Assembly: GCF_003094615.1 (NCBI RefSeq)
Contig: NZ_QDKO01000042.1
Coordinates: 83,814-147,813, forward strand
Origin: Caulobacter radicis
Lineage (GTDB): Bacteria; Pseudomonadota; Alphaproteobacteria; Caulobacterales; Caulobacteraceae
Direction: 5' to 3'
Length of the DNA: 64,000 nucleotides
In this document: piece after piece, positions 1 through 9,300 of the stretch
Layout of the letters: each line of letters begins with the position of its first letter
Position numbering within the stretch: position 1 is the stretch's first letter
The notes under the pieces: model-generated
The model's input: only the letters and a program-made list of their open reading frames with translations
The model's database searches: none
Told to the model about the DNA's origin: nothing
Program-made: the position numbers and the translations under genes

Positions 1-232
1 GCAGGCGACACGTTCCCAACCTGGGCCTTTGATGATCAACTGTTAGGCATGATGAAGCCCCTGCGCCGCGAACCGGGCCTGGACTTGCAAGCTGCGGAGC
101 CGTCGTTCAGATGCGCCAGGCGAGGCAGGGTCCAGCCCGCGCCAAGCGCTGGACGAGCGGCTGGTCCGGCCGCCAAGAAGAGCAATTCGGCCGTGGGGAC
201 GTCCCCATCGCGTCCGCGGGAGAGTCAAGGCC
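1..232. other. left edge, no gene recognised
   Basis: No open frame here shows recognisable protein content. The stretch ends at the start of the response-regulator gene at 233, so it presumably contains that gene's promoter. I could not identify a specific -35/-10 pair or an upstream gene end with confidence. Confidence 0.3.
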
Positions 233-907
233 ATGAGGGTCCTGCTGGTTGAAGACGAACCGGAGATGGTCTCCGCGCTCGGCGACGCCTTGCATCGGCA
301 CCGCATTCTTTTCGATCACGCGGCCAATCTCTATGAGGCCGAGGCGATGGCGACCTCCTCCACCTTCGACGCCATTGTCCTTGATCGTCAGCTTCCGGAC
401 GGCGACGGACTGAGCCTGGTTTCGAAACTCCGCGCGAAGAAAAACTCCGTGCCTGTGATCGTCCTCACGGCCCGCGGCGATATCGCCGACCGCGTCGAGG
501 GGCTGAACATCGGGTCGGACGACTACCTCACCAAGCCGTTCGCCTTCGAGGAATTGCTCGCAAGATTGCGCGCTCTCGCCCGGCGGGGCGCCGACGTCCA
601 GAGCGACCTCGTCACCGCCGGGCGGCTGACGTTCGACCTGGTTCAGCGCGACGCACAGGTGGACGGCGTCTCGCTGGACCTGACACGACGCGAGATCCTG
701 GTGCTAGAAGCCCTGCTGCGAAGCTTCGGCCGCATGGTCCCGCGCACCTCGCTGATGGAGGCGGTGTTCTCCATGGACGACGAGGTCCAGCCCAACGCCC
801 TGGATCTGCAGGTGTCACGCCTTCGCCGGAAGCTGTCGACGGCCGGAAGCGGTCTGGCGGTCAATGTCGTGCGCGGCGTTGGCTATCTCCTGCGGGAGGA
901 CACATGA
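233..907 (+). CDS. OmpR-family response regulator
   Basis: A 224-residue two-domain DNA-binding response regulator. The N-terminal receiver domain (about residues 2-115) shows the acidic pocket VEDEP near residue 6, the phospho-acceptor Asp51 in VLDRQLPDGDG, the LTARGD segment and the TKPF lysine near 101. The C-terminal half is an OmpR/PhoB winged helix, with TRREILVLEALL and the VSRLRRKL recognition-helix region. Its stop overlaps the start of the histidine kinase gene (ATGA at 904-907), so the two are translationally coupled and form a cognate pair. The STN-type TonB receptor and ABC transporter lie directly downstream on the same strand, so control of that cassette is plausible but only inferred. 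Confidence 0.95.
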   Translation: MRVLLVEDEPEMVSALGDALHRHRILFDHAANLYEAEAMATSSTFDAIVLDRQLPDGDGLSLVSKLRAKKNSVPVIVLTARGDIADRVEGLNIGSDDYLTKPFAFEELLARLRALARRGADVQSDLVTAGRLTFDLVQRDAQVDGVSLDLTRREILVLEALLRSFGRMVPRTSLMEAVFSMDDEVQPNALDLQVSRLRRKLSTAGSGLAVNVVRGVGYLLREDT

Positions 908-2271
908 GCGTTTTGCGCCCCCGGTCGCTGCGAGGCTGGCTGATCAGCCGACTGGCGGTGGCGCAGTTTGTGATCTTGCTGCTTTTCTTCGTGGGCAACG
1001 CCGCGGCGGGCGCGTGGCTGTGGTTCTCCGGATCCATTGTCGACGTCGCCTATGAGCGCAGTTCGGCCGACGCGGTGGCCAGATCGGTGAAGCGCTCTCC
1101 CTCTGGTCAGCTCTATCTTTCGCCGACCCGCGAACTGAAGCGGCTCTCTTCGGACGTACCCGGATTCTGGTTCATCGTTCGCGACCGGGACGGAAGCCGC
1201 CTGTCCCAAGGTTCGCCGCCATCCGAGCTCGCCGCGTCCCTGCCCTTGCTCGACATCATCAACTCCGCGCGCCTGGCGCCATTCAGCACCCGGCCGGCCC
1301 CGGCGCTGGCCGTGGTGCAGTGGATCGACACCGAGGCTGGCCCCATCCAGTTGGTGACCAGCGGCCGCGGCCGCGCGACGGTTTTGCAGGTCGCCAGCGT
1401 GATGGGATGGCCCGCCCTGGTCACCGCATCGCTGATCGGCGCGGCCATCGCCCTGATGCTGGCTATCATTACGCCCTTGACCGTGCGCCGCGCGCTGCGC
1501 GGACTGGACAGAGCGGCCGACGAGGCCAAGCAGATCGACGTCGATCGCAGCGGGACGCGCCTGGGTGAGGAAGGCGTTCCTGTGGAAATCCTCCCGTTCG
1601 TGCGGACGATCAATGACACGCTCGATCGGCTGGACAAGGGCTATGAAAGTCAGAAGCGCTTCCTGGCCGATGCGGCTCACGAGCTGAGGACGCCGATCGC
1701 CATTCTGACCACCCGGCTGTCGGCGCTCCCCCCGGGACCCGAGCGCAACCGGCTGCTCGAGGACGCTGCACGCCTGACCGCCCTGGCCGACCAGTTGCTT
1801 GACCTGCAGCGGCTGGAGCAGCGTCCGGTTTCCTATACGGACATCGATCTGGTCGGCTTGGCCGAGCGCGTCGTGCTCGATCTGGCCCCCATGGCTTTCG
1901 CCGCCGGCTACCAGGTCGACTTCGAGCCGGAGGTTTCCAGCCTTGTCGTCCGTGGCGACCAACTGGCGATCGAGCGCGCTCTGACCAACCTCATCCAGAA
2001 CGCGATCAGCTATGGCGGCCGAACCGGATCGATCACGATCCGCGTCCTGTCTTATGGCTGGATCGAGGTGGCCGACCAGGGCCCTGGCATCGCCGGACCC
2101 GACCATGCCCGGGTATTCGAGCCTTTTCACCGCCTCACCCAAGATGGTCAGGGCGTGGGCCTGGGCCTGGATCTGGTCCGCCGGATCATGCAGCTCCATG
2201 GCGGCGAGGTGACGCTGGCCACGACCAATGATCGAGGCGCGTGCTTTCGCCTGATCTTCCCGCTGCCATAG
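904..2271 (+). CDS. sensor histidine kinase
   Basis: A 455-residue inner-membrane sensor kinase. One membrane helix lies at about residues 17-41 and a second at about 167-193, enclosing a periplasmic sensor region of about 125 residues with no domain I recognise. HAMP-like and dimerisation segments follow. The H-box FLADAAHELRTPIAIL places the phosphorylated His at 259. The N-box (LTNLIQNAISYGG), G1 box (DQGPGIAG) and G2 box (GVGLGLDLV) are all present, so the kinase looks intact. The start overlaps the regulator stop. Architecture and length fit the EnvZ/QseC class of kinases; the signal is unknown. Confidence 0.94.
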   Translation: MSVLRPRSLRGWLISRLAVAQFVILLLFFVGNAAAGAWLWFSGSIVDVAYERSSADAVARSVKRSPSGQLYLSPTRELKRLSSDVPGFWFIVRDRDGSRLSQGSPPSELAASLPLLDIINSARLAPFSTRPAPALAVVQWIDTEAGPIQLVTSGRGRATVLQVASVMGWPALVTASLIGAAIALMLAIITPLTVRRALRGLDRAADEAKQIDVDRSGTRLGEEGVPVEILPFVRTINDTLDRLDKGYESQKRFLADAAHELRTPIAILTTRLSALPPGPERNRLLEDAARLTALADQLLDLQRLEQRPVSYTDIDLVGLAERVVLDLAPMAFAAGYQVDFEPEVSSLVVRGDQLAIERALTNLIQNAISYGGRTGSITIRVLSYGWIEVADQGPGIAGPDHARVFEPFHRLTQDGQGVGLGLDLVRRIMQLHGGEVTLATTNDRGACFRLIFPLP

Positions 2272-2609
2272 CCGGCGAAGTTCGCGTCCCTTCGCCGCCT
2301 TGGCAGGGGTGAGCATCGACCCTCATGGCGCGATTTGGCGCCCAACTAAACCTGCGGAAGGGATAGGGCCGCTGCACGCCTGGGCAAAATCCGGCGTTGC
2401 GGCAGGAAATGCCGCGCCACGGGTTTGACGACAGACTGATGACAGGTCGCGGGGCTCTCGTGCGGATCGGCCGCACACCGAGCATTCCTCGAGCGCGATG
2501 GCCGCAACAAACCGGGCCGCCATCTGGCGGAGACACAGATGATCGTCCGCCGGGCGGTCGAGGACATCACACGGCGCGGCAGGAGGGTGCAGCGTCAGTG
2601 GGGGAAAAA

Positions 2610-4964
2610 ATGAAGAAAATGTCTCTCTTCAATCAGTCTGGACTGTCCACAGCGGCGGTGAGCGGCGCGTTGCTGTTGCTTGCAACGGCGGCCCATGCTC
2701 AGGACCGCAAGTTCGAGATCGCGGCCGGCGATCTTCGCGGCGCGCTCAAAGCCTATGAAGCAGCGACCGGACAGACGGTCGGCGTCGGCGGTGTCGATCT
2801 CTCCGGCCGCAAGAGCCGCGGCGCCCGGGGCGCGATGGCTGCCGACCAGGCGCTCGCGCGCATCCTGAGCGGAACCAACCTGCAATCCTGTTCCGTCGCC
2901 GGCGGCTTCGTCGTCATCGACAAATCAGCGCAGTGCCCAGGCGCAGGGAGCGACAACAGCGTCGCCACCGTCGCCCCGGTCGTTGTCGCGCCCGTATCGC
3001 ACTTGGCCGATCGCAATCGGACCGGCACTCGCATCGACGCCGATCCGATGACGCTGCCGATGTCGGTTAGCACCGTCAGTCAAGAACTGATCGCGCGCCA
3101 GCAGGCCCTGACGCTGGACGATGCGGTTTCAAACGTCGCTGGCGTGAGCGGCAACGGCAAGGGCGAGTTCTCCATTCGGGGCTTCTCCGCTGGCGCCATG
3201 CGCAACGGCACGCTTTCGGCCGACGGTCAGACCAACGACCTGCCGATTGTGGCCATCTCGCGCGTCGAAGTCGTCAAGGGACCCGAAGCGATCATCGCCG
3301 GCGTCGCCTCGCGCTATGGCGGCGTGGTCAACGTGATCACCAAGACCCCGATGGTCGCGCGGTCGGCGGAGTTCACCGCGACGGCCGGCAGCCGCGGCTA
3401 CTACGACATCGGCATGGATGTCGGCGGCGCGCTGGACGAGGACAAGACCATCCTCGCTCGCCTGGTGGCCTCCACCCAGGACAGCGACACCAACAAGGCC
3501 GGCTATCGCGGCGCCTCCTCAGACTATGTCTCGCCCTCTTTGACCTGGAAAATCCGCAAGTGGGGCACGGAGATTACGGCTCAGTACGAATATCAGGATC
3601 TCCGCAAGCCGCCTCAGCTGTTCGTCTACACCGTCGACAGCAAGCTGGTCGACGACCTGCCGATCCGTCGCCTGGGTCCGGCAAGCGACGGTCAGTCCGT
3701 CAAGAACCGCAACGCCAACCTGTCGATCGAGCAGCGCTTCACCGACAACTGGAGCGGCGCTCTGCGCTACACGCACAACGAACAGGATCGAAACACGACG
3801 GCGGGGCTGACCGGCGTAGGCACGCCCTATGGCTTCGCCTGGCCCAATCTCGTGTCCTTCGGGTCAAAATCCGATGCTCAGGCGAAAGTCGACGCCCTGA
3901 AGCTGGAACTCAAGGGCAAGTTCAGCACCGGTCCCATCGAGCACAGCCTTCTGCTCGCCTATGACAACATCAAGACCGACATCGCCCAAGGCGTGCAATA
4001 CACGGACGCTCGAACGATCAACCTCGATACCGGCGAGATCACCGACCGGACGGCGACCCTGGGACTGATCTTTGGCGGTCTGCCGACGGCGCGTTTCACC
4101 GGCGGCTTGTCGCCGAAGGAAACCGGCTATCTGGCCCTTGACCAGATGACTTGGAACAAGTGGGTCGTTTTGGGCGGCTGGCGCAAGGTCAACTACTCGC
4201 CGAACATCCAGAACCGTCCTTCGCTGGGCACCTTCAACGAGTCCCTGCCTACCCTAGGCATCGTCTATCGCGCCAAGCCGGACCTGTCGCTCTATGTGAG
4301 CGCTTCCAAGGGCTTCGAACCCAATCTCGGCCTCTACGGCATCGGTGGATCGCCAGTGGCCCCCGAGAACGCCCAGCAGGTCGAGGGAGGCGTCAAGGCG
4401 CAGTTCTTCGACCGGCGCGTGGCGGCTACCGCCTCGGTTTTCCATATCGAGCAGAAGAATGTCGCTGTCGCCGATCCGGCCAATCCCGACCCGGTCTGCG
4501 CCGGCGGTTCGGTATGCTATATCAGCGCATCGGGCGTGACCTCGGACGGTTTTGAGATCGAACTGTCGGGGGAAGTGACGTCCAACCTGCAGGTTCGGGC
4601 CAACTATAGCTACCTCAAAAAGCAAGCGGACTCGCCCGATCAGCTGGGGATCACCTACGCGCCGCACACGGGCAACGTCTGGGCCAGCTACACCTTCGGC
4701 CAAAACGGCCTTGGCTGGTGGGTCTCGGGCAACCTGCAACTTCGCAGCAAGCGCAATGATGCGGGGCCCCTCTACGCCGACAACCCGGGCAATGCGCGCC
4801 TTGATCTGACCGCCGGCTATGACGCCACGAAGTGGTCGATGATCTTCGGCGTCAAGAACGCGACCAACGCGCGGCTCTATGACACCAGCTCAGGCTACAT
4901 CGGGATCGCCACGGTCATCCAGCCTCGCGAGGCTTACGCGACCCTTCGCTACAAATTCCAATGA
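2610..4964 (+). CDS. TonB-dependent siderophore-type receptor with STN domain (cassette A)
   Basis: Outer-membrane TonB-dependent receptor, 784 residues from the ATG at 2610. That start is preferred over an open frame beginning at 2397 because it begins a good signal peptide (MKKMSLFNQSGL..., cleavage near AHAQ, residue 31). A STN domain follows (about residues 32-105, FEIAAGDLRGALKAYEAATG). Then come a plug domain, with the siderophore-receptor-like stretch DRNRTGTRIDADPM near residue 135, and the 22-strand barrel. A STN domain usually implies surface signalling through a FecR-type partner, but none is adjacent here; the nearest visible pair is at 53146-54657. It closely resembles the receptor at 45600-47945. 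The last residue is Gln rather than the usual aromatic. Confidence 0.93.
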   Translation: MKKMSLFNQSGLSTAAVSGALLLLATAAHAQDRKFEIAAGDLRGALKAYEAATGQTVGVGGVDLSGRKSRGARGAMAADQALARILSGTNLQSCSVAGGFVVIDKSAQCPGAGSDNSVATVAPVVVAPVSHLADRNRTGTRIDADPMTLPMSVSTVSQELIARQQALTLDDAVSNVAGVSGNGKGEFSIRGFSAGAMRNGTLSADGQTNDLPIVAISRVEVVKGPEAIIAGVASRYGGVVNVITKTPMVARSAEFTATAGSRGYYDIGMDVGGALDEDKTILARLVASTQDSDTNKAGYRGASSDYVSPSLTWKIRKWGTEITAQYEYQDLRKPPQLFVYTVDSKLVDDLPIRRLGPASDGQSVKNRNANLSIEQRFTDNWSGALRYTHNEQDRNTTAGLTGVGTPYGFAWPNLVSFGSKSDAQAKVDALKLELKGKFSTGPIEHSLLLAYDNIKTDIAQGVQYTDARTINLDTGEITDRTATLGLIFGGLPTARFTGGLSPKETGYLALDQMTWNKWVVLGGWRKVNYSPNIQNRPSLGTFNESLPTLGIVYRAKPDLSLYVSASKGFEPNLGLYGIGGSPVAPENAQQVEGGVKAQFFDRRVAATASVFHIEQKNVAVADPANPDPVCAGGSVCYISASGVTSDGFEIELSGEVTSNLQVRANYSYLKKQADSPDQLGITYAPHTGNVWASYTFGQNGLGWWVSGNLQLRSKRNDAGPLYADNPGNARLDLTAGYDATKWSMIFGVKNATNARLYDTSSGYIGIATVIQPREAYATLRYKFQ

Positions 4965-4972
4965 CACGGTTT

Positions 4973-5007
4973 GGTCTCGACGCCTCCGGCACGGCGGCGT
5001 CGAGACC
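4973..5007 (+). terminator. strong hairpin after receptor A
   Basis: A perfect 12-bp inverted repeat (arms 4973-4984 and 4996-5007, GGTCTCGACGCC and its complement) starts 9 bp after the receptor stop. No T-tract follows, so it may be an mRNA 3' stabiliser or a partial attenuator rather than a full intrinsic terminator. Such an element would let the receptor be expressed above the downstream ABC/thioredoxin genes. Confidence 0.5.
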
Positions 5008-5155
5008 AGCGCCTTTCCCAGAAAATCCGCTGTCCGGCCCGGTTCGGCCCTTCTTCTGGAAGCGATCGACCGGGCCTTTCTGACCGCCTCGGCCTGATCG
5101 ACCGGCCCAGGGCCCAGATTCATCGTCCGCCGCCAGCCTTGAGCGCCCGCCCGTC

Positions 5156-6946
5156 ATGAACGCCCCAGACCTCCTCACAGACCCGTCCGCCGCCGACGCC
5201 GCCGAACGCGAACAGCCACCGGAAAGCAGCGCCAAGGCGCTATGGCCCGACATCAAGCACGGCGCGGCCCTGATCAAGCGCTACGTTAAGGCGGACCCGC
5301 TCGTCGCGCCGCTGCTGTTCGCCGCAGAACTGTGCTCGGGGGCGGTCACCAGCGTGCTGTTCCTGCAGATGCAGATCAATCTGGCTGCTATCACCAACGC
5401 CCTGGCCGCCAGGGATGGGTCGGTGATCAGCGGTCTGCTCACCAAGATCATCATGGCCGGCGCGATACTCGCCGTCGTCGGGACGGTCGTGGCCTGGACG
5501 CGCTACACCCTGCGGATCCGCTTCCGCCGCGTGCTGACCGAAAACCTCGTCGGCCGGTGGATCGCCGCCAACCGCTTCTACCACCTAGAGCGCCGCGCCC
5601 GGCTCGACTATCCCGAACAGCGGATCCAAGAGGATGTCTATCAGTTCATCGAGCGCCTCACGACGATCGCGCCAATCCTGATCTTCTCCTCGTTCGGCAT
5701 CTTCCTCTACACGGCCCAGCTCTGGAAGCTGTCGCCGCCGATCGTGCTCGACGCTATCGGCCTGCACCACCCGATCCCGGGCTTCCTGGTCTATGTCGCC
5801 TTCGGCTTTGCGATCCTCTGGACCTTCGTCACTCACGTCTTCGGCCGCAGCCTGACGCGCGCCGAAGTGGTCCGCCAGCGCCTCGAAGCGCAGTTCCGTC
5901 AGGAAATGGCGGCCGTGCGCGAGAACGGGGAGTCGATCGCCTTCGCCCGGGGCGCGAAGATTGAAGGCGAGCGCCTGGCCGACACCTTCAACCTGATCCG
6001 AAAGAACTGGCGCTTCTACACTTTCGCCAACCTAAAGATCACCATCGTCGGCGGCCTGCCCGAGACGATCATGCTGATCGGCCCAACGCTGCTTTGCGCG
6101 CCTTTCGTGATCAGCGGACAGATGCAAATCGGCGACATCGCCCTGGTGGCCGCCTCGTTCAGCCAAGTCTACAGCGGCGTAGGCATCCTGATCCGGCAAT
6201 ATGCTGAACTGGCGCTTCTGCGCTCCTCGGTCGCCCGTCTGCGTCTGCTCGACGAATTGCTCGCCGCCGACATGCGCAGCGACATCGCCGTCCTGGAGGA
6301 CGCAGGCGTCGGCATCCAGGTGTGCGATCTGGCCATCGCCTTCCCTGACGGCGAGGTCATGAACACGATCGGAGACCTCATAATCTCCCCAGGCGAGCGT
6401 CTGCTGGTCAAGGGTCCCTCTGGCGCGGGCAAGAGCACCTTGCTGCGGAGCATCGCTGGCTTATGGCCCTTTGGCGGCGGCTCGGTGACGCTTCCGCGCG
6501 ACGCCGCCATCGCCTTCCTGCCGCAGCGCGGCTACATGCCCAACGGCACGCTGGCGAGCCTAATGTCCTATCCTCGGACGTCCGACGCTCATGGCGACGC
6601 CGACTACGCCGCCTTGCTGGAGCGCCTGGGACTGGCCCGGCTGGTCTGTCGCCTGCACGAGCACCGACCCTGGAGCCGGATCCTGTCGCCAGGCGAGCAG
6701 CAACGCATCGCCGCCGCTCGCGCGATCCTAGCAAACCCCGACTACCTGTTCGTCGACGAGGCGACGAGCGCGCTCGACACCCAGTCGGAGGCGCGCCTCT
6801 ACAGCCTGCTGGCCGAGCGCCTCCCGAACGCCGCCCTTGTGTCGGTCGCCCACCGACCGGCCGTCGAACGCTTCCACGACACCGTCCTGACCCTCGACGG
6901 CGGCAAAGCCCTCACCACCCCAGCCGCGCGCCCCGCCGGCGCCTAG
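5156..6946 (+). CDS. SbmA/BacA/YddA-like ABC transporter, fused permease-ATPase (cassette A)
   Basis: A 596-residue half-transporter with an N-terminal membrane domain of the ABC_membrane_2 (SbmA/BacA/YddA) type and a C-terminal nucleotide-binding domain. The membrane domain carries family-like stretches RWIAANRFYHLE and DYPEQRIQEDV. The ATPase has Walker A GPSGAGKST, signature LSPGEQQR and Walker B YLFVDEATSALD. SbmA and BacA import peptides and other hydrophilic compounds; the mycobacterial relative Rv1819c, which carries its own ATPase, also takes up cobalamin. By family either import or export is possible. It is followed after 14 bp by thioredoxin and paired with an outer-membrane receptor, which favours uptake. 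A paralogue is at 60984-62780. Confidence 0.9.
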   Translation: MNAPDLLTDPSAADAAEREQPPESSAKALWPDIKHGAALIKRYVKADPLVAPLLFAAELCSGAVTSVLFLQMQINLAAITNALAARDGSVISGLLTKIIMAGAILAVVGTVVAWTRYTLRIRFRRVLTENLVGRWIAANRFYHLERRARLDYPEQRIQEDVYQFIERLTTIAPILIFSSFGIFLYTAQLWKLSPPIVLDAIGLHHPIPGFLVYVAFGFAILWTFVTHVFGRSLTRAEVVRQRLEAQFRQEMAAVRENGESIAFARGAKIEGERLADTFNLIRKNWRFYTFANLKITIVGGLPETIMLIGPTLLCAPFVISGQMQIGDIALVAASFSQVYSGVGILIRQYAELALLRSSVARLRLLDELLAADMRSDIAVLEDAGVGIQVCDLAIAFPDGEVMNTIGDLIISPGERLLVKGPSGAGKSTLLRSIAGLWPFGGGSVTLPRDAAIAFLPQRGYMPNGTLASLMSYPRTSDAHGDADYAALLERLGLARLVCRLHEHRPWSRILSPGEQQRIAAARAILANPDYLFVDEATSALDTQSEARLYSLLAERLPNAALVSVAHRPAVERFHDTVLTLDGGKALTTPAARPAGA

Positions 6947-6960
6947 CAAGGAGAATCTCC

Positions 6961-7296
6961 ATGACCCAGATAGACGACGTGAAGACCGACGAGTTCGAAA
7001 CCCTCGTCCTGAAGTCCGACCTGCCCGTGTTCGTGGACTTCCACGCCACTTGGTGCGGTCCCTGCAAGGCGATGATGCCGGCGCTGGAGGACATCGCCCG
7101 CGAGTACCAGGGCGAGATCAAGATCGTGAAGGTCGACATCGACGCCGAACCCAAGATCGCCGAGACCTACGGCATCCTCGGCGTTCCGACCTTCATCATG
7201 ATGCAAGGCGGCCAGGCCAAAGAACGCGTCTCGGGCGGAATGACGCGCGGCAAGCTGGCGGCCATCTTCGAACGCTTCGCCGGAGAGGCCCAATGA
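6961..7296 (+). CDS. thioredoxin (cassette A)
   Basis: A 111-residue cytoplasmic thioredoxin with the canonical WCGPCKAM active site and the conserved cis-Pro segment GVPTF. There is no signal peptide, so it acts on cytoplasmic substrates. A clear AAGGAG ribosome site precedes ATG 6961. Its stop overlaps the start of the next gene (ATGA at 7293-7296). It has no obvious housekeeping context. Its fixed position between the transporter and the unknown protein, repeated in cassette C, suggests it reduces the imported cargo or serves the unknown partner. Confidence 0.95.
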   Translation: MTQIDDVKTDEFETLVLKSDLPVFVDFHATWCGPCKAMMPALEDIAREYQGEIKIVKVDIDAEPKIAETYGILGVPTFIMMQGGQAKERVSGGMTRGKLAAIFERFAGEAQ

Positions 7297-8168
7297 GCGG
7301 CCAAGGCGCCTTCGGAGGCGACGCCGCCCGCAAACATGCCCTGATCGCTGACGTCGCCGACAAGGGTCCGGTCTATACGGCGTGGCTGACGCCGGCGGTG
7401 CTCGACGGCAAGCCTGGCGATCTCGCCGCCGGCCAGGGCCTCCACCCGGCGATAGGCTATCTGTTGCCGCCCCTTGGGACCTACGATCAGGAGGCCGACT
7501 CGGGCGTCTTCTACCAGGCGGCCCTCGAGGCCGTCCCCGTCGGGGCCGATGAGCCCGGCATCGTTCGTGCGTGGTTCCTCTGGGCCTGGGATCACCCGAC
7601 CTACGGCCTTTCCATTCCGCTGCGCGGCACCTCCCTCGAGGCGGCGGCCGAGACGATCATCGATCTTGTGCGTGAGAGCCGCTCAAAGCCGATCGAACCC
7701 AAGCGCTGGCGCCAGGCCCGCGCCGCCTTGTCGGCCAAGATGGACGAAACAGGTCTCGACCCCGAGATCGCCGACCCAATCCTTTCGATGGCCTGGGATA
7801 TCGAGACGACGCCAGCCATAGGGGCCGACGTGTTCAGCGCCTGGATGGGCCCGGTCTTTCAGGCGGCCCATACCTCGCAGACCTGGACCGAGGCGGACGC
7901 CCAGGCCCATGGCGCCAAGCTCGGCGAGTTGTCGCAAAAGGCGATGGCCGAGATCGGCGAGGTCCGCCAGGGCGATCCGGAGCAATACGCCCAGTACAAG
8001 GCGATCATGGAGACCTTGTGGAGCGGCGATCCGGCGACCGCGACGCTCTATCGCCGGCAGCAGGCGCATCAGGCCGCGGCCAATGCGATCATCGCCGCCT
8101 GGCGGGCGGAAGTTCGCCGCGGGTTCATCGCCTGCGCCGAGGCCGCGGCCCAAGCCGTGGCCGCTTAG
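7293..8168 (+). CDS. uncharacterised 291-residue protein, thioredoxin-linked family (cassette A)
   Basis: I do not recognise this family. The protein is 291 residues, has no signal peptide or membrane segment, and appears mostly alpha-helical. Two paralogues occur in the window (48205-49077 and 59758-60633; 290 and 291 residues), each directly after and overlapping a thioredoxin gene. Features shared by all three are an N-terminal GD followed by an ALIAD-like helix (residues 9-20), a GAD motif at 84-86 followed by a W..(H/D)P..G block near 99-105, a (R/T)WR..R.AL helix near 138-146, and AWD....P....D at 167-179. These are candidate functional residues. Translation is coupled to thioredoxin. 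A co-factor, chaperone or processing enzyme for a thioredoxin-dependent step is conceivable, but no function is shown. Confidence 0.85.
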   Translation: MSGQGAFGGDAARKHALIADVADKGPVYTAWLTPAVLDGKPGDLAAGQGLHPAIGYLLPPLGTYDQEADSGVFYQAALEAVPVGADEPGIVRAWFLWAWDHPTYGLSIPLRGTSLEAAAETIIDLVRESRSKPIEPKRWRQARAALSAKMDETGLDPEIADPILSMAWDIETTPAIGADVFSAWMGPVFQAAHTSQTWTEADAQAHGAKLGELSQKAMAEIGEVRQGDPEQYAQYKAIMETLWSGDPATATLYRRQQAHQAAANAIIAAWRAEVRRGFIACAEAAAQAVAA

Positions 8169-8194
8169 CGAAACCCGTTTAAGTCGCCGCGACG

Positions 8195-9088
8195 ATGGCA
8201 GGCCTCAAAGCAAGCATTGCAGCCGTGTTCTCCAACCGCCATCGCGCGGTTGGAGAGGTGGTTGGCGATGGCTGGCGCATCGCCCACGCCGAGCGAGGCC
8301 TGTCCTTCTGGCACGAGGTCGCCTGCGGCCCATTCGAGGTCGCCCTGCGCGGCGGCGGCATGGGAGATGGCGGCAGCCTGAGCGTCCATGTGATCTTCGT
8401 CGTCCGTGGCGGCATCGACGTCCTGCAATGGGGACGCGCGCGCAGCCTCTCGGCGGGGGACGTCTATGTCTCCTGCGGATGGCTGCCCCTGGCCCTGAAG
8501 GTGGACGAACACCTCGAAGCATTGATCTGCGAACTGCCCGCCTGGTGGGCGATCCGTCGCTTCCTCGACGCCACCCTGGTCAGCCCTGACCTCTTCGTGG
8601 ATCATGACTTCTTCGCCGCGCCAGTGATCCAGACCATGGCGCGCGCCGTCTTCGACCTGGCCTCGACGCAAGAGGCCACACCAGGCCTTGAGATGCTGGC
8701 TGGCCTTCTAAGATCGGGCCTGGCGGCTCATGTCGACCTTAGCAGGCCAATGCCGCGCGTCGTGGGCCGCATGGGGCGGATCCTCCAATTCATGATCGCA
8801 AAAATAGACCAGCCCGGGCTGTCGGCGCACGATGCGGCGGCCGAGCTGAAGTGCTCGCCACGGACGATCTACAAGACCTGCTCGGACGGCGGCACGACCT
8901 TCAACGCCATGCTGATGGACGTCAGGCTGCTGACCGCGCAGCATCAGCTGTTGCGCGGCTCGGACCCGATTTCACAGGTCGCCTACGCCGTCGGGTTCGT
9001 CAGCCTGTCGCACTTCTCGCGTCAGTTCAAAGAACGTTTTGGCGTCACCGCCAGCGCCTATCGCCAGGCCCGTCGCCAGTCGGGCTGA
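8195..9088 (+). CDS. AraC-family transcriptional regulator (cassette A)
   Basis: A 297-residue regulator. The C-terminal AraC/XylS double helix-turn-helix occupies about residues 200-292 (LSAHDAAAELKCSPRTIYK, then ISQVAYAVGFVSLSHFSRQF). The N-terminal region (about 20-160) is cupin-like, with FWHEVACGPFEVAL and the paired-Trp segment CELPAWWAIRRFLD. A paralogue of almost equal length at 58812-59708 aligns from the first residue, which supports both starts. It lies 26 bp after the unknown protein gene as the last gene of cassette A and probably autoregulates the cassette in response to the transported compound. Confidence 0.92.
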   Translation: MAGLKASIAAVFSNRHRAVGEVVGDGWRIAHAERGLSFWHEVACGPFEVALRGGGMGDGGSLSVHVIFVVRGGIDVLQWGRARSLSAGDVYVSCGWLPLALKVDEHLEALICELPAWWAIRRFLDATLVSPDLFVDHDFFAAPVIQTMARAVFDLASTQEATPGLEMLAGLLRSGLAAHVDLSRPMPRVVGRMGRILQFMIAKIDQPGLSAHDAAAELKCSPRTIYKTCSDGGTTFNAMLMDVRLLTAQHQLLRGSDPISQVAYAVGFVSLSHFSRQFKERFGVTASAYRQARRQSG

Positions 9089-9099
9089 CGGGTCTGGCG

Positions 9100-9300
9100 C
9101 TAGGCGTCGGCCACCTCCGCATCGCCGGGCGGAGCCCTCCGCCGCGGGATCAACGGCCTGACCAGCCAGCCCAGGACGAAAAGAGCGAGCGATGCGGTCA
9201 GCACCGCGCCGAACGCGACGCCCAGAATCAGCCGAGCCAGGCTTGGGGCGAGAGCGCCTACGGCGCTCCCGATCAGGACGTTTGACGGCCGATCAACCAT
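9100..9300 (-). CDS. possible small membrane protein
   Basis: A 66-residue open frame with one or two hydrophobic stretches (LARLILGVAFGAVLTASLALFVL region, about residues 19-45) and a basic, Pro-rich C-terminus. It could be a small inner-membrane protein. It lies at the end of a stretch of decayed - strand coding sequence (9273-9565) whose final stop overlaps its start, so it may instead be part of that remnant. No family recognised. Confidence 0.3.
   Translation of the reverse strand: MVDRPSNVLIGSAVGALAPSLARLILGVAFGAVLTASLALFVLGWLVRPLIPRRRAPPGDAEVADA

Noticed and set aside
883..2316. Long - strand open frame of 477 codons
   Set aside because: It mirrors the histidine kinase gene on the + strand, whose domains are clear; the - strand text has no domain or sensible composition.
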